Origin: Lonsdalea britannica
GTDB taxonomy: Bacteria > Pseudomonadota > Gammaproteobacteria > Enterobacterales > Enterobacteriaceae
NCBI RefSeq assembly: GCF_002111595.1
Contig: NZ_LUTN01000010.1
Location: 78,146-142,145 of the forward strand
Length of the DNA stretch: 64,000 nucleotides
Direction: 5' to 3'
The position numbers and the translations under genes were made by a program. Positions 10,924-19,632 of the stretch are shown here, piece by piece. Under the pieces are notes generated by a model, which saw only the letters and a program-made list of their open reading frames with translations, was not told where the DNA came from and searched no databases. Position 1 is the first letter of the stretch. Each line of letters begins with the position of its first letter.

Positions 10924-11215
10924 ATTCGGCTAAAAAGCTGGCGATAGACTCTGGCTGGTCGCGCACCAGCCGCTCTTTCTGTGCTTTGCTCAGCTGTTTG
11001 ATGCGATATTCCCACTGCAGCGCGACAGATTGGCTGCTCACCTCACACTGATATACCAAAGCGAGTTCGCCCTTTCCGCGCAGCGAGCGGGCGCCTTTGC
11101 CTGCCTGATGCTGAGCCAAACGGCGCGTAGTGTCGGTGGTAATGCCGGTATACAGCATGCCGCTGCTGGTACGCAGCATATAAACAAACCAGCCTGGTGA
11201 TGGCGCATCCTGCAT
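10910..11215 (-). CDS. yhbQ: GIY-YIG nuclease superfamily protein YhbQ
   Basis: This is a 101-residue single-domain GIY-YIG protein. The motif appears as [18 protein letters not shown], with the conserved Arg in [20 protein letters not shown] and the helix [14 protein letters not shown]. It corresponds to E. coli YhbQ, which has been linked to nuclease activity on damaged DNA; the physiological role is uncertain. It is convergent with yhbS, overlapping it by 14 bases. Confidence 0.9.
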   Translation of the reverse strand: MQDAPSPGWFVYMLRTSSGMLYTGITTDTTRRLAQHQAGKGARSLRGKGELALVYQCEVSSQSVALQWEYRIKQLSKAQKERLVRDQPESIASFLAEFKRD

Positions 11216-11762
11216 CGTCGTGGCTTTCTCGCTCTAAAGGAAAACGCCTATTTTACGGTGTTCTGCGCCCAAAGGTGAACGTCTGCTTTTTTTCGCGCCG
11301 TCGATCTCTCTGATACAGGTGCTGAGTCGGCATTCTCAATATCATCGATGATCGGCAGCCGCGATGTTTTGGGATTTCGCATGATTTTATGATGGATTAA
11401 ATAAAATTTAACGATCATTTTGTTGGTTGCTCAATAATTCTAAAAAAAACGTAAAAATAGTTGGCAGATATAAGAGGATAAAGTGAATTTTGAAATATAT
11501 TTGGAGTATTAATAAAATCGGCGCGTTAACTTATTTGACCCTTAGGTGTTCTCCCCATGTTTTTGAGTTCCTATTTAAATCATGACGGTAGATTTATTTG
11601 TGAAGTTTTATTTAAACTTCATCGCCACTACTTGATTATATTAATCAATAGGCTCCACGAAGAAGTCCTTGTCTGTGTCGATTCGCGCAGGCATAACCCT
11701 GTAGGGGGACTATGCTATCTAACTTATTTTCTGTGTTAACAGGTTACTGCCTTGGAGTGGAT
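11216..11762. other. AT-rich intergenic region without a convincing gene
   Basis: The stretch from about 11380 to 11640 is visibly AT-rich compared with the neighbouring genes. It contains a perfect 8-base inverted repeat (11601-11608 with 11614-11621). A 60-codon open frame at 11557-11739 lacks a ribosome-binding site and has no recognisable domain, so I do not call it. Confidence 0.6.
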
Positions 11763-11786
11763 AAAGAGGCCGTAGTGGGCCTCTTT
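11763..11786 (-). terminator. Terminator-like hairpin after the small peptide gene
   Basis: A perfect nine-base stem (11763-11771 with 11778-11786, AAAGAGGCC/GGCCTCTTT) lies 13 bases beyond the stop of the 50-residue peptide gene. Its own AT base pairs give a short U-run in either direction, so it may be bidirectional. Confidence 0.6.
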
Positions 11787-11799
11787 ACCTCGAATAAAA

Positions 11800-11952
11800 T
11801 CAAGGGCAAGGGAAGCACTCATCAGAGATACAGCACATCGCCGAATCATCCTTTGGTTTATTAATCACAAGCCCACTTTTTGCCGCTATAACGGGGCAGA
11901 CGACAGTAGACAGTAGCAATAATCCACAAAGAGAAAGAGAGAGTTTTTTCAC
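11800..11952 (-). CDS. Small secreted Cys-rich peptide, function unknown
   Basis: This is a 50-codon gene starting at GTG 11952. The N-terminus is a classical signal peptide: MKKLSLSLCG, then a Leu/Val-rich core, then VIAA-K, giving a predicted cleavage after about residue 24 and a mature peptide of only ~26 residues. The mature part is polar and ends in a Cys-dense tail, CCISDECFPCP, with four Cys in the last eleven residues, suggesting disulfides formed in the periplasm or metal binding. Upstream are AAGGAT as ribosome-binding site and a consensus sigma-70 promoter (TTGACA, 17-base spacer, TATTTA). Downstream is a strong hairpin. All parts of an independent gene are therefore present. I recognise no family; a toxin-like, bacteriocin-like or metal-binding peptide are guesses. 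Confidence 0.75.
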   Translation of the reverse strand: MKKLSLSLCGLLLLSTVVCPVIAAKSGLVINKPKDDSAMCCISDECFPCP

Positions 11953-11995
11953 GAGAAATATCCTTATAAAATTATCCTGGAAATGGAGCGGTTAT

Positions 11996-12024
11996 TAAAT
12001 ACTGTTAATCTTAATTTCTGTCAA
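11996..12024 (-). promoter_or_regulatory. Consensus sigma-70 promoter for the small Cys-rich peptide gene
   Basis: Read on the minus strand, TTGACA (12019-12024) is followed by a 17-base spacer and TATTTA (11996-12001). The start codon lies about 45 bases further downstream. The perfect -35 and ideal spacing indicate a strong constitutive core promoter. Confidence 0.75.
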
Positions 12025-12388
12025 GATTTATGATCTGCGATTTGGGGCGCTATAAACCTTTGGTCTCTATCTATTTATGCCATAACGCCAACGGATATTA
12101 TATGTCTTCTACGCCGGTTATATTTTTGTACGGAAAATACGGACCAACCCTCAACAGACGTTTAACGTGAGGTCTTTTGTTGCGCAAACGGGGATAGCGA
12201 GTCATCGTTTTGTGCCTTATTGTTATTTCTGGGAAGCGTCAGCACACATTATTCACGTTACTGTGGTCCAATAGCGGCAGTAGCACGCGTCCTTTTTATC
12301 GGTGATTCGGCGTTCGATCTCTTTGCTGTCGATAAACGTGGCAGGCGAGACGAGGTGTTCACCGTCGACTTTCATTTGGAGTGGCGAT
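12025..12388 (+). promoter_or_regulatory. Upstream region of the deo operon
   Basis: No gene is seen. In E. coli this region carries the DeoR- and CytR/CRP-controlled deo promoters. Here I see TTGTTGCGCAAAC at about 12177-12189, which resembles CytR half-sites, but no convincing CRP or DeoR palindrome. The open frame entering from 12302 is an upstream extension of deoC, not a separate gene. Confidence 0.35.
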
Positions 12389-13168
12389 ATGACTGATTTA
12401 ACTGCTGCCGCGCAGCGCGCACTGGGGCTGATGGATTTGACGACCCTGAACGATGACGATACGGACGAAAAGGTGATCGCGCTGTGTCGGCAGGCAAACA
12501 GTCCGGCCGGGTATACGGCGGCGATCTGTATTTACCCCCGTTTTATTCCGCTGGCGCGCAAGACGTTACGCGATCAGGGCACTCCCGAGATCCGTATCGC
12601 CACGGTGACCAATTTTCCGCACGGTGACGATGATATCGCGATAGCGCTGGCGGAAACCCGCGCCGCGATTGCCTACGGTGCGGATGAAGTTGACGTGGTC
12701 TTTCCTTACCGGGCGATGTTGGCGGGGGAGACGCGGCGCGGGTTTGATTTGGTGCAAGCCTGTAAGCAGGCGTGCGTAGAACATCAGGTATTGCTGAAGG
12801 TGATTATTGAAAGCGGTGAGCTTCAAGAGGACTCTCTCATTCGACAGGCCAGCGAAATCGCGATCAACGCGGGCGCCGATTTTATCAAAACATCGACCGG
12901 CAAAGTGTCTGTGAACGCGACGTTGCACAGCGCGGAGATCATGCTGAACGTGATCAAAGAGCAGGGCGTCGGCGAGCGGGTGGGATTCAAAGCCGCGGGC
13001 GGGGTACGTACCGCAGGCGAGGCGGCACGTTATTTGCAGCTGGCAGATAGCATCATGGGCGCGGGCTGGGCGGATGCGCGACATTTCCGCTTCGGGGCTT
13101 CAGGCTTGTTAAGCAGCTTGCTGAACACGTTGGGGCGCGATATCGAAACGGCACGCAACGATTATTAG
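12389..13168 (+). CDS. deoC: Deoxyribose-phosphate aldolase
   Basis: DeoC cleaves 2-deoxyribose-5-phosphate to glyceraldehyde-3-phosphate and acetaldehyde, the last step of deoxynucleoside catabolism. ATG 12389 gives 259 residues, the E. coli length, with TGGAG upstream. The class I aldolase residues are present: the Schiff-base Lys in [11 protein letters not shown], the second Lys in [10 protein letters not shown], and the Asp in [12 protein letters not shown]. It is the first gene of deoCABD, 69 bases before deoA. Confidence 0.97.
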   Translation: MTDLTAAAQRALGLMDLTTLNDDDTDEKVIALCRQANSPAGYTAAICIYPRFIPLARKTLRDQGTPEIRIATVTNFPHGDDDIAIALAETRAAIAYGADEVDVVFPYRAMLAGETRRGFDLVQACKQACVEHQVLLKVIIESGELQEDSLIRQASEIAINAGADFIKTSTGKVSVNATLHSAEIMLNVIKEQGVGERVGFKAAGGVRTAGEAARYLQLADSIMGAGWADARHFRFGASGLLSSLLNTLGRDIETARNDY

Positions 13169-13237
13169 TCATCACCGCTGGCGGCACCCTTATCGGTACA
13201 GCGAAAGAGTACGAAAGCACGGATTGGAGGCGCTACC

Positions 13238-14581
13238 TTGTTGTTAATTCCAGAGATTATTCGTAAGAAACGTGACGGACATCCGCTCAGCGAGGAGGAG
13301 ATCCGCCATTTCGTCAACGGTATTCGCGACAATACCGTGTCGGAGGGGCAGATTGCGGCGCTGGCGATGACGATCTATTTCCATGATATGACCATGGATG
13401 AACGTGTGGCGCTGACGTTGGCGATGCGCGACTCCGGCACGGTGCTGGACTGGCGATCCCTCAATCTGAACGGCCCGCTGGTGGACAAACATTCCACTGG
13501 CGGCGTAGGCGATGTGACCTCGCTGATGCTGGGGCCGATGGTGGCCGCCTGCGGCGGCTATGTACCGATGATCTCCGGCAGAGGATTGGGGCATACCGGC
13601 GGTACGCTCGACAAACTGGAGTCTATTCCCGGTCTCGATATCTACCCGGACGATAATCGCTTTCGCGAAATGATTCAGCAGGTGGGGGTCGCGATTATCG
13701 GGCAGACACATTCTCTGGCTCCGGCGGATCGCCGCTTCTATGCCACGCGCGACACCACCGCCACCGTTGATACGATCCCGCTCATCACCGCTTCTATTCT
13801 GGCGAAAAAGCTGGCGGAAGGACTGGATGCGCTGGTCATGGACGTCAAAGTCGGCTCTGGGGCGTTCATGCCGACCTATGCGGAGTCAGAACAGCTGGCG
13901 CGCGCGATCGTCGGTGTCGCCAATCATGCCGGGTGCCGAACCAGCGCGCTGTTGACCGATATGAACCAGGTGCTGGCATCCAGCGCGGGCAATGCGCTGG
14001 AAGTCCGGGAAGCCGTAAACTTCCTGACCGGCGCACAGCGCAATCCGCGGCTGTTCGACGTCACGATGGCGCTGTGTGAAGAGATGCTGGTGGCGGGGAA
14101 ACTGGCCAACTCGGCGCAAGATGCCCGGCGACAGCTCATGGCCGTGTTGGAAAACGGCCGGGCGGCGGAGGTCTTTGGCCGTATGGTCGCCGCACAGGGC
14201 GGTCCGACCGATTTCGTCGAGCGGTATGAACGCTATCTGTTGCCCGCCACGCTGAGTAAACCTGTCTTCGCCGAACGAGAAGGTGTGGTTGCCGCTATGG
14301 ATACCCGCGCCATTGGTATGGCAGTGGTATCACTGGGTGGTGGACGCCTGCGACCAGATGATACTATTGACCACAGCGTGGGATTGAGCGACATGGTTAG
14401 CCTGGGAGAACACGTGGATTCTCAGCGTCCACTGGCCATTATTCATGCCAATACCGAAGTGCAATGGCAGCAGGCCGCACAGCAAATTCAGGCAGCGGTG
14501 ACGGTGAGCGACCGAGCATCGGAGGCGCATCCGATGATTTATCGCCGGTTGAACATCTCAGATGCCGACGCTGTCGAATAG
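13238..14581 (+). CDS. deoA: Thymidine phosphorylase
   Basis: DeoA phosphorolyses thymidine and deoxyuridine to the base and deoxyribose-1-phosphate. The 447-residue protein begins at TTG 13238, as in E. coli, with GGAGG seven bases upstream. The glycosyltransferase family 3 signature is intact: [10 protein letters not shown] for phosphate binding, [16 protein letters not shown], and the catalytic region [10 protein letters not shown]. It is second in the deo operon. The C-terminus is about seven residues longer than in E. coli. Confidence 0.96.
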   Translation: MLLIPEIIRKKRDGHPLSEEEIRHFVNGIRDNTVSEGQIAALAMTIYFHDMTMDERVALTLAMRDSGTVLDWRSLNLNGPLVDKHSTGGVGDVTSLMLGPMVAACGGYVPMISGRGLGHTGGTLDKLESIPGLDIYPDDNRFREMIQQVGVAIIGQTHSLAPADRRFYATRDTTATVDTIPLITASILAKKLAEGLDALVMDVKVGSGAFMPTYAESEQLARAIVGVANHAGCRTSALLTDMNQVLASSAGNALEVREAVNFLTGAQRNPRLFDVTMALCEEMLVAGKLANSAQDARRQLMAVLENGRAAEVFGRMVAAQGGPTDFVERYERYLLPATLSKPVFAEREGVVAAMDTRAIGMAVVSLGGGRLRPDDTIDHSVGLSDMVSLGEHVDSQRPLAIIHANTEVQWQQAAQQIQAAVTVSDRASEAHPMIYRRLNISDADAVE

Positions 14582-14624
14582 TGTGTGGCGCATGGCCCCA
14601 GAAAAGAACGCAGGAGAGAGTGAC

Positions 14625-15848
14625 ATGAAACGTGCATTTATTATGGTGCTAGATTCGTTTGGTATCGGCAGCGCCGCCGACGCCGAGCGGTTTGGAGACG
14701 TCGGTTCGGATACGTTGGGCCACATCGCGCAGGCCTGTGCGGAAGGTCGCGCCGATCAAGGACGTCAGGGACCGCTGTCTTTACCGAATCTGAGCCGCCT
14801 GGGTCTGGGCAAGGCGGCGGAAGCATCAACCGGCCGTTTCCCGGCAGGTTTGGATGCGCAAGCTGACATTGTCGGGGCTTATGCCCATGCCAGCGAAATC
14901 TCCTCGGGGAAAGATACCCCGTCGGGCCATTGGGAAATCGCCGGCGTCCCGGTCCTGTTTGACTGGGGCTATTTTCACGACACGAAAAACAGTTTCCCTC
15001 AGCCGCTACTAGACCTGCTGGTCGAGCGCGGCAACCTGCCCGGCTATCTCGGCAACTGCCATTCATCCGGCACGGTAATTTTGGACGAGCTGGGCGAAGA
15101 ACACATGAAGACCGGTAAACCGATCTTTTACACCTCGGCGGATTCAGTATTCCAAATCGCCTGCCACGAAGAAACTTACGGGCTGGATAACCTGTATGCG
15201 CTGTGTGAAATCGCGCGGGAAGCATTGACCGAGGGCGGCTACAACATCGGCCGCGTCATTGCGCGTCCGTTCGTGGGGGATAAAGCGGGCAACTTCCAGC
15301 GCACCGGTAACCGTCACGACCTTGCCGTAGAGCCGCCAGCGCCTACCGTGCTGAAAAAGCTGGTGGATGAGAAAAAGGGTCACGTGGTGTCGGTCGGTAA
15401 GATCGCCGATATCTACGCTAACGTCGGCATCACTAAAAAGGTCAAAGCGACCGGTCTGGATGCGCTGTTCGATGCAACGCTGAAAGAAATGGACGCCGCT
15501 GGCGACGACACGATCGTGTTTACCAACTTTGTCGACTTTGACTCTTCCTACGGCCACCGCCGCGACGTATCTGGCTATGCCGCCGCGCTGGAGCTGTTCG
15601 ACCGCCGTTTGCCGGAGCTGATGGCGAAGGTCGGTGAAGGAGATATCCTGATCCTGACCGCGGATCACGGTTGCGATCCCTCCTGGCCGGGTACGGATCA
15701 CACGCGTGAGCACGTACCGGTACTGATTTACGGTCCGCAGGTGCAACCGGGATCGCGCGGTCATCGCCCCACCTTCGCGGATATCGGGCAGACCGTGGCA
15801 AGCTATTTCGGCGTGTCGCCGATGGACTATGGAACCTCTATGCTGTAA
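14625..15848 (+). CDS. deoB: Phosphopentomutase
   Basis: DeoB converts (deoxy)ribose-1-phosphate to the 5-phosphate, linking the phosphorylases DeoA and DeoD to the aldolase DeoC. ATG 14625, preceded by GGAGAGA, yields 407 residues as in E. coli. The alkaline-phosphatase-superfamily metal sites are visible in [37 protein letters not shown] and TADHGCDP. It is third gene of the operon. The open frame can be extended upstream to 14562, but that overlaps deoA and lacks family similarity. Confidence 0.97.
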   Translation: MKRAFIMVLDSFGIGSAADAERFGDVGSDTLGHIAQACAEGRADQGRQGPLSLPNLSRLGLGKAAEASTGRFPAGLDAQADIVGAYAHASEISSGKDTPSGHWEIAGVPVLFDWGYFHDTKNSFPQPLLDLLVERGNLPGYLGNCHSSGTVILDELGEEHMKTGKPIFYTSADSVFQIACHEETYGLDNLYALCEIAREALTEGGYNIGRVIARPFVGDKAGNFQRTGNRHDLAVEPPAPTVLKKLVDEKKGHVVSVGKIADIYANVGITKKVKATGLDALFDATLKEMDAAGDDTIVFTNFVDFDSSYGHRRDVSGYAAALELFDRRLPELMAKVGEGDILILTADHGCDPSWPGTDHTREHVPVLIYGPQVQPGSRGHRPTFADIGQTVASYFGVSPMDYGTSML

Positions 15849-15904
15849 GCCTGCGGGCTGACGGAACAACGAATGTTTACGCTGATGAAAAAGGAACAAT
15901 AAGG

Positions 15905-16624
15905 ATGGCTACGCCTCACATTAATGCTGAAATGGGTGATTTCGCGGACGTGGTACTGATGCCGGGCGACCCGCTGCGCGCAAAATATATTGCCGACACC
16001 TTTCTGGAAGACGCGGTAGAAGTGAATAACGTGCGCGGCATGTTGGGCTTCACTGGCACCTATAAAGGCCGCCGCATTTCGGTGATGGGACACGGCATGG
16101 GCATCCCATCCTGCTCTATCTACGCCAAAGAATTGATCACCGAGTTCGGCGTGGAAAAGATTATCCGTATCGGATCCTGCGGCGCGGTCAGCGAAAACGT
16201 GAAGGTTCGCGATGTCGTTATCGGCATGGGCGCCTGCACCGATTCCAAAGTGAACCGTATGCGTTTCAAGGATCACGACTTTGCGGCGATTGCCGACTAC
16301 GATCTGCTGCGTCATGCGGTAGATGCGGCCAACTCGCGCGGCGTTAAAGTGCGCGTGGGTAACCTGTTCTCCGCCGATCTGTTCTACACGCCGGACCCGC
16401 AGATGTTCGACGTCATGGAGAAATACGGCGTACTGGGCGTGGAAATGGAAGCGGCGGGCATCTACGGCGTAGCGGCTGAATTCGGCGCTAAAGCACTGGC
16501 GATTTGCACCGTGTCAGACCATATCCGCACTCAGGAAGTCACCACGGCGGAAGAGCGTCAGACGACCTTCAACGAGATGATCGAAATCGCGCTCGAATCC
16601 GTTCTGCTGGGCGACAAAGACTAA
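15905..16624 (+). CDS. deoD: Purine nucleoside phosphorylase DeoD-type
   Basis: This is the hexameric phosphorylase of purine (deoxy)nucleosides, 239 residues and nearly collinear with E. coli DeoD. The signature RIGSCGAV, the nucleoside-binding [11 protein letters not shown], and the catalytic Asp in CTVSDHIRT are present. AAGGAACAATAAGG precedes the start. It is last gene of deoCABD, closed by a strong terminator. Confidence 0.97.
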   Translation: MATPHINAEMGDFADVVLMPGDPLRAKYIADTFLEDAVEVNNVRGMLGFTGTYKGRRISVMGHGMGIPSCSIYAKELITEFGVEKIIRIGSCGAVSENVKVRDVVIGMGACTDSKVNRMRFKDHDFAAIADYDLLRHAVDAANSRGVKVRVGNLFSADLFYTPDPQMFDVMEKYGVLGVEMEAAGIYGVAAEFGAKALAICTVSDHIRTQEVTTAEERQTTFNEMIEIALESVLLGDKD

Positions 16625-16671
16625 TCCTGTTTGTCATGAGCGCGGTCCGGTTTTCGCCGGATCGCACTTCC

Positions 16672-16707
16672 CACAGGCGCTCCGCTTCGGCGGGGCGCCT
16701 GTGTTTT
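16672..16707 (+). terminator. Rho-independent terminator of the deo operon
   Basis: A long GC-rich stem (CACAGGCGC at 16672-16680 with its complement at 16695-16703, further pairing inside) is followed by TTTT. It lies 47 bases after the deoD stop. Confidence 0.88.
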
Positions 16708-16757
16708 ATGCAGCACCTCCTGCCCGATCCCTCTTCTTTACTCCGCTTTTGACATGG

Positions 16758-17678
16758 CTATCGCGTGCCGGATTTGCGGCTCGCCAGCGAGATGCCCGCC
16801 AGAATAGTCGCGATCCCCGCCAGATGATAAAAATGGATTTTCTCGCCCAGAAACAGCACCGATAAGGCCACGCCGAACACGGGAATCAGATGGATGGTCA
16901 GCCCGGCTCGCGCCGCGCCGATCAGCGCGACGCCGCGGCCAAACAGCAGGTAGGCGATAAAAGACGGGAAGATCCCCAGATAAAGGACCGCCGACAAGGT
17001 GGTGTGATTCCAAACCGCGCTCGCGCCGCTGCGACTTTCCCACAGCCATAGGGGAAAGATGGCTATCAGCGAGATAATCACCTGCACGCCCAGCAGCCCC
17101 AGACGGCTAACCTCGGGCGGAATTTTTTTCAGCCACAGCGTATAGAGCGAGAAGCTGGCCATTGCGCCCAGCAGCATCAGGTCACCGGATGAAAAGGATA
17201 GCGACAGCAACCCCGCCAGATCCCCGTGAAAAATAATGGCCAGCACGCCGCAGAATGAAATCAGCAGACCCGCCGCCTGAGAGATCCTCAGCGGCTGGCC
17301 GTAAAACAGACCGGCGAACAGCATGATCAACACCGGAATACAGGAGTTAAGCAGCAGCGCATTGGTGCCGGAAGTATGATGCAGTCCGATGTAGGTCAGC
17401 AGACTAAAGGCAACGATCCCGCAGAGGGAAATGGCGACGATACGCAGGGGAAAGGCCCGATAGCGCGCGGCATCGCGGCGGATGTATTTCAAGGCAAAGG
17501 GCAGGATACAGATCAGTGCGATCAGCCAGCGCGCCAGCGTCAGCGTGACCGGGGGGACCTCGTCGCGTACTGCACGTCCGATGATGAAGTTGCCGGCCCA
17601 CAGCAGCGGCGGGAGGGTCAGGATAAAAAAAACGATCAGCCGCGATGGTTGATCGACCGCAGACGGGGACTGAGACAT
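16758..17678 (-). CDS. EamA/DMT-family transporter
   Basis: This is an inner-membrane drug/metabolite transporter of about 306 residues with ten hydrophobic segments in two EamA repeats (first from ILTLPPLLWAGNFIIGRAV, second from LMLLGAMASFSLYTLWLKK). The segment LYLGIFPSFIAYLLFGRGV is typical of the second repeat. I chose ATG 17678 because CCAGGAA lies upstream and the product then begins just before the first helix; an ATG at 17732 would add 18 residues. The substrate is unknown. It is monocistronic, between the deo terminator and the iron locus. Confidence 0.8.
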   Translation of the reverse strand: MSQSPSAVDQPSRLIVFFILTLPPLLWAGNFIIGRAVRDEVPPVTLTLARWLIALICILPFALKYIRRDAARYRAFPLRIVAISLCGIVAFSLLTYIGLHHTSGTNALLLNSCIPVLIMLFAGLFYGQPLRISQAAGLLISFCGVLAIIFHGDLAGLLSLSFSSGDLMLLGAMASFSLYTLWLKKIPPEVSRLGLLGVQVIISLIAIFPLWLWESRSGASAVWNHTTLSAVLYLGIFPSFIAYLLFGRGVALIGAARAGLTIHLIPVFGVALSVLFLGEKIHFYHLAGIATILAGISLASRKSGTR

Positions 17679-17886
17679 AGCTTCATTTCCTGGAGAAAAG
17701 CTGCCGGGCGCGCGCTGACGGCAAGTGTGCATGAATGCTGGGGCCGGAACGCGAAATAGGCGATCTGTCCCTGCGAAGCCTGATGATTGACTACCGATTA
17801 TGAAAGCCTGCGCGCGGAAAATCTATCGCGAGGTGTGAGGGGGCTGTCTGGTTGACGCGTTGAGGTTGAATAAGGCGAGGCTGACG

Positions 17887-17916
17887 GCCGGATAGCCTGC
17901 ACAACGGCTATCCGGC
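17887..17916. repeat. Strong inverted repeat beyond the YddA-like gene
   Basis: GCCGGATAGCC (17887-17897) pairs perfectly with 17906-17916 around an 8-base loop, just after the ABC transporter stop. No T-run follows on either strand, so a processing or REP-like element is as likely as a terminator. Confidence 0.5.
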
Positions 17917-17925
17917 TTCGCCAGT

Positions 17926-19596
17926 TTATGGCTGAGGCGCTGGTTGAAGATGGATCTGGGTTTCAAACAGCGGATTCAGCACCGACTGATGCGTGACGGA
18001 GAGCACGATGGTGCCCGGTAAATGTCGGCGCAGCGTTTCATGACCTCTATCGCCGTCTGCTCGTCCAACTGGCTGGTCGCCTCATCCAGACACAGCAGCG
18101 TCGGCTTCATCAGGATCGCCCGGATGAGGGAAAGCCGCTGTTGCTCGCCGCCGGACAGCCTTTGCGCCCACGGCTCATCGGCGTCCAGTTGTGTACTCAA
18201 ATGCCCCAGTTGCATATCGTCCAGCGCCTCCAGCAATACGTCATCACTGAATGTTTGCGTTTGCGGATAGGACAACGCCTGACGCAGCGTTCCCTGCGGC
18301 AGATAAGGTTTTTGCGGCAAAAACAGGACGGGGCCCGCCGGCAGATACCAGCGGCCGGTCGTATAAGGCCACAGCCCCGCCAGCGCCCGCAACAGGGTGG
18401 TTTTGCCGATCCCGCTGGCGCCTTGCAGGCTACACCACTCGCCCGGTTTCACCTTCGCGGAGCAGGGGACGAGCAGCGCCCGCCCCTGTGGCCGCAGCAC
18501 GGTCAACTGGTGAATTTGCAGCGCTTCTCCCTGAGGCGTACGCGTCGTCGTCGTCGGCAACGCCTCTAACCGCTGTTGCAGCTGCCAGAGACGTTCGATC
18601 GTGGCGGACCAGCGCGCCAACTGGCGATAACTGTCGACGAACCAGCCGAAGGCATCCAGCACGTAGCCGAAGGCGGTTCTGGCCTGCATGATGGCGCCCA
18701 GTGACACTTTATGGGCGAGATACAGCGGCAGCACCGCGAAAACCGGCAAGATTAGGCTGAAACGAAAATAGCTGACGGTGAAGATTTCCAACCGAAATTC
18801 CTGTCCCATCAGGCGGTAGCCGGTGGCGAGCACGGCACGGAAACGGTCGCGCAGCCGCCGGTTTTCGATTTCGTCGCCTTGATAAAAGGCAATTTGTTCG
18901 CTGTGGCTGTTGACCCGGATCAGGCTGGCACGATAGTCCGCCTCGACTTTCTGCATCTGATGGTTGGTGCGATGCAGGGGAAAGCCCAGTCCGTGAGTCA
19001 GTATGCTGCCGACCAGCGCGTAGATCAGCGCGATCCAGACCAGATAACCGTGGATCGTGAAGCTATGACCGCTGAGCGTGAATGTCTGTACGCCGGAGAT
19101 GCTCCACAGAATGGCGATAAAGGACAGCAGGCCGACGACGTTTTTCAGCAGCGACAGCAGCAGTTCCAGACTTTGCTCGCACAGCAGTCGGATATCCTCG
19201 GCAATACGTTGGTCCGGGTTATCCGGCGTCCCCGAGGGTCCTGTTGCAGTCGATAATGCGCATGATCCTGTAGCCACTGTGTTTCATAGTGCTGGGTCAT
19301 CATGTCGCGCCAGCGCAATATCAGCGCTTTCTTGAGCCAGTTGCCGCTGATAATCACCAGGACGAACAGCGCGGTGTAGCCAGATAGCGCCAGATCAGAT
19401 CGGCGACCGAGGCGTGCTGGAAGAAATCCGCCAGCGCATCGTAAAAGTCTTTGCTCCAGTTGTTGTAGAGGACGCTGATGCCGACGACGGACAGCGTCAG
19501 CGTAATCACGACCAGCAACAGCAGCCACAGCACTATTGCCTGCGCCGATAACCACAGCGGCGCGACCAGTTGATAAAAACGTTTAAGCGTCTGCAT
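17926..19596 (-). CDS. YddA/SbmA-type ABC transporter with fused permease and ATPase (three apparent frameshifts)
   Basis: The corrected product is about 557 residues (E. coli YddA 561). The N-terminal part (MQTLKRFYQLVAPLW, then several hydrophobic helices and NPDQRIAEDIRLL) is the ABC_membrane_2 permease. The C-terminal ATPase has Walker A GASGIGKTT, signature LSGGEQQRLSL and Walker B LLCLDEATSQLD. The frame shifts near 19380, near 19236 and near 18050. Each equals one missing base, and restoring them joins the known family sequence up to a stop at 17926-17928. It starts 36 bases after the TonB receptor, so it probably belongs to the fecIR-receptor operon. In E. coli yddA likewise neighbours a TonB receptor gene (yddB). 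It may export a peptide or siderophore; the direction of transport is unproven. Confidence 0.8.
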
Positions 19597-19632
19597 GGCG
19601 TAACACGTTAAAAGAGTGAGTCATCAACGTCA

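Noticed and set aside
11557..11739. 60-codon AT-rich frame upstream of the Cys-rich peptide gene
   Set aside because: No ribosome-binding site, no domain, and irregular composition; likely chance.
17926..19596. YddA-like gene as a true pseudogene
   Set aside because: All three breaks are single-base deletions, the same signature as in recJ and lysS; motifs are intact.
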